DNA of 64,000 nucleotides from Myoxocephalus aenaeus (Eukaryota > Chordata > Actinopteri > Perciformes > Cottidae). The position numbers and the translations under genes were made by a program. The stretch covers positions 4,279,001-4,343,000 of the forward strand of contig JBAMJR010000097.1 of assembly GCA_038501785.1 (NCBI GenBank), given 5' to 3'. Positions 1 through 10,500 of this stretch are shown here, in pieces; within the stretch, counting starts at the first letter, position 1, and each line of letters begins with the position of its first letter. The notes below the pieces were generated by a model. That model ran no database searches. It was not told the DNA's origin and worked only from the letters and a program-made list of their open reading frames with translations.

Positions 1-405
1 TCCACAATTATTTTCAAGAGGGAACGGTGGCTGGACAAGGATAACCATTTATTATTGGCCTATTATTGATCTACAAAGCATCAGTGAAGGCTAAATAAAC
101 AATAGCAAAGCCACTATAGTTATTAACTATAAACCACTAGTAGTATATGTTTAACTATTGTGTCGGCTAACTGTAATCTCCAGTTTGCAGTTAAAAGGTA
201 TTGACATTATTTGGGGGTAGTATGCTATTCTGATCACCTTCAGTAGTTACTATGTAAAAACAACATATAAATCCCAATATGTGCACACAGCTAACATGTA
301 ATGTAACTTCCTGCTACAGGTGCTTTATTCTTTACCGGCTCATTAGTTCCCACAAGGTGATCGATATGCTCCTGACCTGGGGTCCCCACAAGAAAGGGTC
401 CAGGG

Positions 406-410
<5 letters not shown>

Positions 411-492
<82 letters not shown>

Positions 493-534
493 CTCTCTCC
501 TCTCTCTCTCCTCTCCTCTCTCTCTCTCTCTCTC
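411..534. repeat. (TC)n microsatellite
   Basis: About 124 bp of nearly pure TC dinucleotides with a few interruptions near 476, 500 and 515. It is followed by a T-rich stretch. On the minus strand it reads as a GA tract. Confidence 0.95.
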
Positions 535-955
535 AAACCCACACAACTGAAAAAACAGGCTTTTTTTCTTCTTCTTCTTTTTTTTTCCGGAGGGGTGAGC
601 CAGGGTCCGCGTGAGAGGCAGGGGTCGAAGCCACTGAGGCAATGGCGGCCTCTGTCCGTGTGAATCGGAAAGACGATTAGGGGCTATTAGCGGCCCGGGG
701 AGAAGTGTAGCCGGTTGGGAGCGAGCGGCCAGAGCCCCAGCGACATCTCCAGCCGAGAACAGTCCGAGGCATTGTCCCACCTAATTATGGCGGATGGACT
801 TCTTTTTGTTTCCCTCTCGGCATGCCTGTCTGATTCTCTTTCGGGCGGCCCGGCCGCTCGCTCCGACAACGCTGAAGTGTGCTAATTAGAAAATAAATGG
901 TCCTAGTAATCATGTCAGCTCTCATTAAAAGGCGATGACAATGCGCAATATTATT

Positions 956-963
956 TTGCGCAA
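956..963. promoter_or_regulatory. C/EBP-type palindrome TTGCGCAA
   Basis: A perfect 8-bp palindrome matching the C/EBP-family core, preceded by a related half (atgcgcaat) at 941-949. Two such sites 15 bp apart are unlikely to be chance in this AT-rich neighbourhood, but occupancy is unknown. Confidence 0.4.
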
Positions 964-1082
964 TGTTTTGTGTGAGGGGACCTTGCTTCAAACGCTCATT
1001 AAATGGAAAGCCGGCTGAAGGCTCTCACGTCGGGGCTCCCTTCACGCGCTGCACTTGGAGGAGCAGCAGCGGCTCGACGACG

Positions 1083-1090
1083 TGACGTCA
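1083..1090. promoter_or_regulatory. CRE palindrome TGACGTCA
   Basis: A perfect 8-bp cAMP response element inside a short CpG-rich stretch. It lies about 130 bp past the lin52 poly(A) signal, so it would serve a regulatory block or an unseen promoter rather than lin52. Confidence 0.4.
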
Positions 1091-1221
1091 CTGCCCTCAT
1101 TCAAAGTTGACCGGTCTCTAAAAAAAAAAAGACCAACGTCCGTTGCTTGGCTGCAAACTTAAATCATGCAAAAAAACATGTGCAATGAAAAGGCAATCGT
1201 CTTCTTAAATATTTTTAAAAC

Positions 1222-1227
1222 TTTATT
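1222..1227 (-). terminator. lin52: lin52 poly(A) signal (AATAAA)
   Basis: TTTATT on the plus strand reads AATAAA in the lin52 direction, 330 bp downstream of the stop codon. It is the first canonical signal after the stop and defines a short 3' UTR. Confidence 0.65.
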
Positions 1228-1556
1228 ATACAACTTCACAAATTGCAAAGAATATGAAAAAAAAGTAAATCACGTTGAAAATAGAAATAAGAATAAATAA
1301 CGAACATTTCCTCAAGGCAGGTCTACAAGCAACAGAGAAATTCAACGAGAAGACATAAATCATTCTACATTTTCTGTAAATGTAAAGGCATCTTTATCTA
1401 TGAGGTGCACCGAGAGAAGACCTCGGCTAGAGAGCAATTTCACAATTAATGGTTTGAGAGTAAAGTCTTTGAACGGTGTTGTTTATGCATTTCGGTAAAC
1501 ACATAGATCAGATTCACCCTGCAGTCACACGTTCTCTGTTACTTCAACGAAACATG

Positions 1557-1612
1557 TCACTTCTTAGGCCTCTCCAAGATGTTCAGAAACTTGCCCCTGG
1601 TCATTTCCCTGG
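1557..1612 (-). CDS. lin52: lin52 exon 6 (last)
   Basis: Acceptor ttccag precedes the exon. It encodes (S)REMTRGKFLNILERPKK and then TGA. The phase-1 junction with exon 5 recreates the conserved serine. This exon is separated from exon 5 by the 9.5-kb intron. Confidence 0.93.
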
Positions 1613-4600
1613 CTGGAAGACAAAGAAGACACAACGTCACATATTCAAGGTGAACCACTGCTCACGTGAAGAGAGCTTTATTTCATTATTATGCTTGTGA
1701 CAGACCAAGACCTCTAGCTTGCTTTAACACCCTTCCAAAAATCTGTCATAAGTTGGTAAAATCAGCCAGTCTTCACACAACATTTGCCTGCAGCTCTAAC
1801 CACTTCAGAAACTCTTGTTTAGTAATGCAAGGCATGTATTTAATATCTACAGTGTCACAGTGGGAGGTAATTTATACAAACATCTGTTCATTCAGGACAT
1901 GGAAAACAACATAAAATGGAAGCGTAGCTACCAAAGAGCCTTGCGATTTGTTTGATTGTTGTCTCAATGTGGTGAGGCACAAGTACTCAGACCTACGCAT
2001 GCATCAAAGTGGGCATCTGTGTGGATGCAAGATGAGTAAGAATAGAAGCAAAATGTCTCTATTAAACCTCAACTTGTGATTGTGGAATATGGTCATGTAT
2101 AAAGTAAGTGACAAATGACGAACAAAATAAGAATAAGGGAACCACTTTAAAGGCAAACACAGCGACATTCATCTCAGCAGTATCAAAAGCTCGGCATTAA
2201 ATACGGTTATTTAAATTAAACCTCGAGGACGCAGGTTTGAAGGGGTCTGAGGAAATAATAATAATAATAATAATAATACATTTATGTCTGTAATCATTCT
2301 GAAATTCTGGATAATTGTATTACTCCAAACTGAAAAAAAATCAATATATTGAAGATCACATTTTTGTTTTGTGACATACAGTCACATAAAAGATCTAAAA
2401 GTTTGGGACCCGGGCTGATGCTTGTAGAAAGACAATACAGTTGTAACTGTAACTTATGTGAGATGAGAGAATAGAGCTCCTCCTGGATTTTGCATTACAA
2501 TAAAATGATATAATTGTAATACTGGCTACAGGCTTTTTCTCAGAGACTATATCCCCCAACTGTAAATAAACGTACAAATAATTGAACCATAAATACGGTT
2601 ACATATTGATGCAAACGTTTTGAGTGCAAATATTTTCCAGCTTTACTCATTTTCCCACGCAAGCAAAACAGATTGTTAACATTGTTACACACCCGGATTT
2701 TACACAAGAGTGTTAACCGCACCAAAAGAGTCCAACAACTGAGTTGTCCCCTTTGTCAAACTGGTTTTGGAACAGCGGTTCATTGCTGAGGATTCTCCGT
2801 CAAAGACAAACACAAGACTGCAGGGACATTCCTGCTGCATCATTATAAACCCTGGAGATGCACCATCCAGGTTCAGTAATTACTCGTTCTTAAAAGATGA
2901 CGAGAGGATCACAGTCTCAGCCGCATTACGGTTTTATGAGCTGCAAAGATTACCTCGGCGACTCTATTCAGTTTCTACCGAACATTGTACATCACACAAA
3001 TATAAGACGACTACAGAGCAGCGGAGAGAGGACTGATTCCAAATGGGCATTTAGCAGAAAGTCATCCTGCTTCATGATGCCTGCAATAAGAATATGATCA
3101 GGATCTCAGCTGGCTGCCTGTGCACTGGTGGGAAGTCGCCCCCACCTCCCCGCCCCGGAGCCCGGGTAATGAAAAAGCCGGGCCAGTTGATCAATTTAAA
3201 TGAGTCGCGCCGGTGTGGAATGATAATGGTGCATTTGGGCGTGGGGGCCACATCACCTTGAGGTGTCCCCTCATTAGGTTAAAGATGATGCTAATTGGAA
3301 TGGGATGGATTCATTTTGCACTTTGCTGTCTCTTCAAATCACCCTAAACAAAGTCATCAGAGGACCCCTGGACATGCGTAGGGTGCTTAAGAGTGATATG
3401 AAGCCATCGAAATCAGGCGGGAGAAAGCAATTACATTGAGGTGACCCAGAAGCCGCGGAGTGCGCCGATGTCACGTTCGAATTAGGAGCAGTTACGTGAG
3501 GAATGGTAAAGGGTATTTTAGATTTAAAGGTGTCATGGCTCTCTCCCTGCCTCTCTTGGCACGTTCTCCATCTCTTGATGAGACAAACATGTAAAATGGA
3601 TCAAGGATGGCTCTGCCACCCCCGAGACCCCCTCGCCCCAATGAGGGTCTTATTAATTACGGTTCAGTTCGGCCTTGCCCTACTCGGAAAGAAATATCAT
3701 GAAGTAATCACATTTAAAGACCCCATTAAACATAAATCCGTGCTCAATTTATGATGTGTGGCTCGCTTTACACCAACTCTCTCGGCTCTGTCATCCACTC
3801 ACATGGCTTTTCCTACCATAGCTATGCCGATGACACCCAACCGATCCTCTCGTTTCCCCAATCGGAAACACAGGTAGCAGCACGAGTCTCTGCCTGTCTG
3901 ACTGACATCTCTCAGTGGATGTCCGCTGACAAAACTGAACTACTTTTCCTTCAGGAAAAGGCTCTCCCACCCGCAACCTCACTAATACCTTCAACAACTC
4001 CGTGTTGGCACCGACCCCGACTGCCAGGAATCTCGGGTGTGACACTCGACAGTCAACTCTCCCTGACTGCCAACATCACCGCAACAACGCGTTTCCAGTA
4101 GGTACATGTTGTACAACATCAGGAGGATACGTCCCCTTCTCACCCAGAAGGCGACACAGGTTCTGGTCCAGGCTCTGATCATCTCGTGCCTTGACTACTG
4201 TAACTCCTTTCCTGGCAGGTCTACCTGCTAGTGCCATCCGACCTCTGCAGCTCGACTGGTCTTTAACCTCCCGAAATTCACCCACACGACTCCACTGGCT
4301 ACCGGTGGTCGCCCGCAACCGCTTCAAAACATTGGTACTTGCGTAGCGTGCTACAAACAGATCGGGTCCAGTCTACATCCAGGACACGGGTGAAAACCGT
4401 ACACCCCAGCTCTGGCACTCCGCTCGGCTTCTGCTAATCGACTTGTAGCTCCGTCACTACGAGCTAAACACTCAACAAAGTCTCGACTGTTTGCTGTCCT
4501 GGCTCCTCAATGGTGGAATGAGCTCCCGTTGACATCAGGACAGCAGAAAGTCTCTACATTTTCCGTCGCAAACTAAAAACACATCTTTTTCGTCTACACC

Positions 4601-5817
4601 TTGAATAGGGAAGGTAGCGCCGTAGTAGCACTTTGGTAGCACTTAGATGGTACTTACTGATAGCACTTTGTGGTTTAACTTTGTTGAAGAAATTGTACTT
4701 TCTTGATTCCTGTTGTTTTGAGTTTGTACTCATGGTTGAATTGCACTTATTGTAAGTCGCTTTGGATAAATAATGTTAAAAAGAAAATATGGAGGAAAAT
4801 GTTCAGCATCGTATTAGAGAGTATGACAGGTGGGGAAGGATACACCACAAAGGTAACTGGGACGAGCAGCATACATAGTGGGACCAGTGAAAGAGCTACA
4901 ATGGGATGTTTTATATAGTAGTAGGAAAAGGACACGCGTTACTACTCATATCAATAGTTAATAATAAGGATGGCTCTGTTCTATTCAAGTCTTGCAGTAT
5001 TAGTGCATTTCTATCCACCAGTTTCTATGTTGCTCATCCAGAAATCCCAACAAAGTTTCCATGTTTGGCTGGAAAGTGGAAAGTTTGTGTATCAATAAAA
5101 GCTAAATGCAACAAAGTGGAATGGAAGCAGATTAAGCTAATAAAGCATGTGACTTAAATGTCCTCTGAAACTTCCACACCGAGATACACAAAATTGTGAG
5201 ACAAAAACATGAGGTGTGTGATCTGTCGTTCTCAAATAAATACACGATACAAACATAAACGCCATATTTAAAATCACGTTCTCTACTTAATTTTTTGTGT
5301 GTGTGAAGTTTGACTGACACTCTTTATTATGTCATCGTTGTTGCGCCCACTTCTTCTTCAGTGGTTTAATGACACACGGCTTGAGAAATATTGCAGCCGT
5401 TTATCTCTACCGCCCAACTTCCAATATTTGGATAGTAGGCGACTATTCATTTCTAGTTTGTGCTACATTTGAACGTGGCTGAAACTGAAGCAGCTAAATG
5501 GAATTTTTTTTTTAATTTTTTTAATCATTTACACAAAAATATCTTCTGTGAAAAAAGCCGACGCTAACAGGGAAAAAGTTAGTAATAAGTGAAAATGAGT
5601 AACACATATTTTATAAAGAAGTTATTTTTGCCACAGTTCATTTTTTGTAAGTTGTACATAAACAGGTGAGGTGTGACGACCTCATTTAAATAAATATTCT
5701 TATTGTTTTCTTGTAAACTCGTCTGGTCCCTTATTTTCTGTCGCAGCCTATTGAGCCGGGCTGTGGCAGTTAGAAAGCCTCAAAAACACACATCCACATC
5801 CACATCGATGCACGCGC

Positions 5818-5850
<33 letters not shown>

Positions 5851-7552
5851 GTCATACAGTCATACAACGGGGTAGATCAATACTGATTAGTGGGACTTAG
5901 AAATTTGTTTAGTTGATTAGAAAGGTCAATTACTAATTTTGTACTAAGTTAATCAGCATCTTGTTCGCACTGCCATCCATACTCAATGACACCTTATAGA
6001 TTGTGTGGGCCATCTCCTCGCCCTGTTGATTTGTTGCCATCTAATTGTCATTCAGCCCGATATCTGGTGTGAGATTCCATCACAGCTTACCGTGCTAGTT
6101 AGTAAACACAGCCACATCATACTGGATATAATAAGTTGACCCATATTAGATACTCTACATTGCAATCAATTTCCATTAAAGCAATTTCAAACATTTGTCT
6201 CCACAAATAGACACGACATGTAAACTCAGGTTTTCATCAGTATGAGGGCTGCGGACGTGTTGGCAGAGAAGCCAGTATGGAGCAGATAACAGGAGAGCCT
6301 CTTCCCACATCAGCCCAGTAATCCTCTGGCTGTAGATTTTGTCCTGATTAATGCTGCAAAGGGCACATTGCAACAATGGAGATTAACCTATATCTGCCAC
6401 TAGCTAAATATGCTTTGTGGCTATTTAAAATGTTGCTCTTTCCCCCCAAAAATTAACCATCGAGCTCAAACTACACTGGAGGAGATTCTGCGGTGCAAAC
6501 CAAATGTTTCTGCAATTTTCTGTTTCCGCTCTGGCAAAACCATTTTCATTGGGAGAATCCCAGGTGGCTCGAATGTAAATGCGTTGAGGAAGCGCGGCGG
6601 TGTAACATCTTACTTTCCCCTCGTTTACGGTGAGTGATCTGGGTGTCATTGTCACAGTCCGCTCCCAGCCCCCACCACGACTCCCCTGTGTATAAAATGA
6701 GAGTAATCATCGCTCCCCCCCCACCCCCCCCCCCTCAGGCTGCCTCTCTCCATGGCACAATCCCAGAGACCCCCCTGGACCCCTGTTAGCTCCAAAGACA
6801 GATGACCACCTGGGTTAACTGGAGTCCTGGACCCCGGCCCTGACTGCCCCAATTCACTTTCATTAAGAGTTAAGAGGACTTATCTGACCCTCGCTGCCCA
6901 TCTCTGAGTGCTGCTCCGCTATTACGGGCTGTAAGCTTTATTTAATGGATTTAACATCCTCTTTCACCGCCCTCCTCCCCGGGGGACGAGGGAGACACAG
7001 AGGAGGTGATACACACAAGCAAAGAAACACTTGGAGGCGCACATATTCAGCCTACGATCCCACCGCACCCCCGTCTTGCAACACATACACCTGACGCTCA
7101 TGTTTGTGTTCAAAATTCAATTACCCACTTATTGATACTTCACAGGGATATTTAAGATGCAGACACGAGCTGTGATTTCCCAGGGGAGCCACTGGTTCCT
7201 CTTTATGTCCCAACCAAGAGAGCCCGCCCCTCCTCTCCTCCAATGCATTTTCGCCTGGCTGACACACACGCACACACACACACACGCACACACACACACA
7301 CGCACACACACACACACCAAAACAAACACATCTGCACCTCCCAACCCCTGCCCCAGCCTATGCCTGTTCAAGAGGTGTCCTTATTAATAGGCAATCAGTC
7401 AAAAATCATTCATTAAAAAGCCTAAAAGGTTTTACACTCGCACTATGATTAGCTGGGAAAGAAAATCCAATGAATTCCTAATGCCTTTATGGAAATGAGG
7501 GTGTCATTTCCGATCTGCTCAGGGATGCGGCAGGCAGGCAGAACCAAGGAGC

Positions 7553-7590
<38 letters not shown>

Positions 7591-10500
7591 GTGTGTTGAG
7601 CTCTGCCTGCCTCTGCTTTCACACAGCTTCGACACTGATCCTGCTCGAGATGTGGACAGGTTCTTACAGATACAGCTACAACCTGCCACGCACGTGTCAT
7701 CCTGTCGTAAAATGTGTGTGGAACTGGGAAAGCTTTTCCAACAATGGACAATCACTGTAGTAGCGGCACTATTATGAAACAGCACCCCCTGTAATTACAA
7801 ATATATCTATATGAGAGCCAATCTGAGGGGACGAAGGTTACTGAACATTAACATGAGAAAAACTGAGCTGACACAGAAGGTGTCGCCTTCAAAAAGGGAC
7901 GCGTCGCAATGTTGCCATTCATCGCAACTACGACCCCCACGGAGACACAGGAGAGAGGTGAACAAACAAGCAGAGCGGAGTGGAGGCGAGGAGGAAGGGT
8001 AGTGGCGGTGGGGAGGCTTCCCCCTGTTCCTCATACCGCTGCTGTCAGCTTCGGCACTTCATAACCGCCCGCCCCGCGGTCAGCCCCGCCTGATGGATTG
8101 ATGGAGGCACATTAGCACCAGCGGGGGCCCGGTGAATGCAATCATATTCAGCAGCGGCGTGCTTCTAATAGGCCGGAGATTGATCCGGAGGGGGGTGAGG
8201 AGGAGGAGGAGGCTGAGGTGAATGTGGGCCCATTAGGAGGCTGTCAGGGCAGGGCAACCTTCAGTCTCACCTTCACACAGGCAGAAGCAACAGAGGTCAG
8301 CCGGGGTCTATGCCGTGCAGCATCGCGGCGGAGGAGAGGCGCTCGGCGGTGCTACAGGTGTTCCCACTCCCACAATGCACTTAGTGATGCTGTCACCGAG
8401 ATAGCAAAGCTTTCGATCACTGTGGATTGATATGAATTCATACTATTCACATGTTTTCAATTTAATTTCAGGTTTGATTCATCTTTTACTATAAAGATGT
8501 TTGATTTCATTTAAAAAAGGAACTCTATTTACATTGTCGTCATTGTTAAAATAGCAGCAAACAACTATCTGCTATTCAAAGACATAGTGGAGTAATGTCT
8601 ACCTGAACAGAGAGTGTGTTGTTATCAGAGCTTCTTCTTGTTTTTAATGCTTGCCCCATAGATTAGTTTATGGCCGCCGCTCTGCTCTGCTCTCACACGG
8701 CGAACACAGCAGACACTGCCGCCGCAGCCGACAGTGTCGCCGTGGAAGCGTAGCATTCAGCCTCCAGCTACCCATCAGTTAAACGCCGTTAGCTCTGTCG
8801 CCACTTTCGCCGTTGTTAGCACCGTTAGCTGAGAGCTTACTGGCTTGCCTTCGACATCTTGTGAGCCGTGAAGAGGCAATCAAAATGCTCCCAATCTCGT
8901 ATCTTGAACCTATAAAGGGTCAATTGGCAGCTTTTATCCGACCCCCATGTGACTCTCCATGACGTACGTATTTCTAGAATTTCCGCCAAGCGACGTTTTG
9001 GGAGCCGTATGTGTGAATATCTCTTAAAAGCACCAACTTGGAAATATAATCTAATTATCAGAATAAAGGTATTCACTCAGAAATGTGACACAGCCATACA
9101 GGTTCTGTAGTGACTTGACAATCGCATTTAGTAATTTCCTGTGATTGGTTTCAATGTTGAATGGTATTCAGTGGCCTGAGCACACAAGTGTGATAGAGCA
9201 CCATCACCAACTCCAGCAGTTTGGGTCCCAGTAGCCAACAGGCCCTCCAGTGCATCCCAAAGGAACACTCAGCTTTCAATTACCTCCAATAACAGCACTT
9301 ATCAGAGTCCTCAGCTTTCCCCAGAGACTCCGGGCTTGATGCCCGCGCTCAGCGGCCCACGACAGGGGCATTCATCACGGGGTGGAGTAACAGCTGTGGC
9401 CTGAGGAAGAGGCACGCGTCAAAGCCCCTCTGGGACTGGAGCGGGCCAGCGTCACACAGCCATTATTGGGGGTGCTGGTGCAGGAGGAGGCGTGGGCGGG
9501 GATTATGGGAGTGGTAGATCCCCTCCCCTTCACATTTGTGTTAATATATCTGTACAAACATGAGTATGCAGTAGTATGTGCACAGTACACAACATGCATG
9601 AGAACACTAGTACTGCTATGGTGTATTAGGCATAGGGGGATGGTGTTCTTGTAATAATGTTTGGTCCAGCTCCTGTTTCTCACTGCAGTAGGGTGGCTGC
9701 AGCGGTTTCACTGCTTGATTGTGCTCAGCCCATTAACCAGCTTCCTCTTTAATGGTCCACATGCTGAAGGGGGAGGGGCAGTAAATCCTGTCCCCCTGCC
9801 CCTCTCTCCACGAAGTCTCGTTTACGGGTACTGAAGAGTGCACAAACATGATGAAAAAGTAGCTGAGATTTACAAGGCCTCCCATGACAGCCAGGAAAAG
9901 GAGAAAATTAAACCCGAGAGCATTAAACAGGCACCCATTACAAGGCTGCTCCGACACCAATAATAACCATCATTGTGTCTCGTCATCCCGAGGTACACGG
10001 CATGATTGCGAAGCCCGCAGGCCTGCACCTGTGACAGCTAACATCTTTATACCAGCCAGATTACATGCTTCTGCAGGTTTAGGGGAGTCGGGGAGATGAG
10101 ACACTTTTACAACTAAATTAATTTGCGACTCGCGGTTTATGCAAATATACACATGCTACACAATCTATAGGTTACTCGCATCTGGGCTTTCTTTCATGAG
10201 TATGTTCACTTGGATATTTGTTTATTATACCATCACCTCCCTTGCCTACAATCAGAAGAAGAGCTCTTCCGATAATTTAGGAGTTTCCCCTTTTGCATCT
10301 CTCAAATGTCATTATTTATGTTTGGCATAATTTGATTCATATGTACAGGCTTTTGTCTTTATGGAGTTTTACAAACCACCACAAGCAGGCTGCACTGCCG
10401 CACTGTCTGTATCCCATCACTTCGTATATCCCTTTGTGGTATATGCATGGTGGTTAAATGTAACTGACTTGGATAAGAAAAAAAATCAATGTACATTTAT

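Larger units (their letters stand above)
640..1095. promoter_or_regulatory. Candidate conserved non-coding / regulatory block
   Basis: Balanced-composition, CpG-containing DNA just beyond the lin52 poly(A) signal. It carries several homeodomain-type cores (ctaatta near 781 and 881, cattaa near 923 and 998), a perfect C/EBP palindrome TTGCGCAA at 956-963 and a perfect CRE TGACGTCA at 1083-1090. Inference: an enhancer or promoter-proximal element for the neighbouring eye homeobox gene vsx2 expected to the left. Conservation itself could not be tested here. Confidence 0.35.
1..1221. other. Intergenic DNA 3' of lin52
   Basis: No coding gene is seen. The stretch holds AT-rich unique DNA at 1-400, a long (TC)n microsatellite, and a GC-richer block at about 640-1100 with TAAT-type homeodomain cores, a C/EBP-like palindrome and a perfect CRE. 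Open frames through the TC repeat are low-complexity artefacts. By human synteny the next gene to the left should be vsx2, but none of its coding sequence is visible here. Confidence 0.6.

Noticed and set aside
279..780. Long frames on both strands through the TC repeat
   Set aside because: They consist of Ser-Leu or Arg-Glu dipeptide runs from a microsatellite, with no gene signal.
8837..9076. 79-aa minus-strand frame MNTFILIIR...
   Set aside because: No recognisable family and no splice context. Listed only as part of an unclassified segment.
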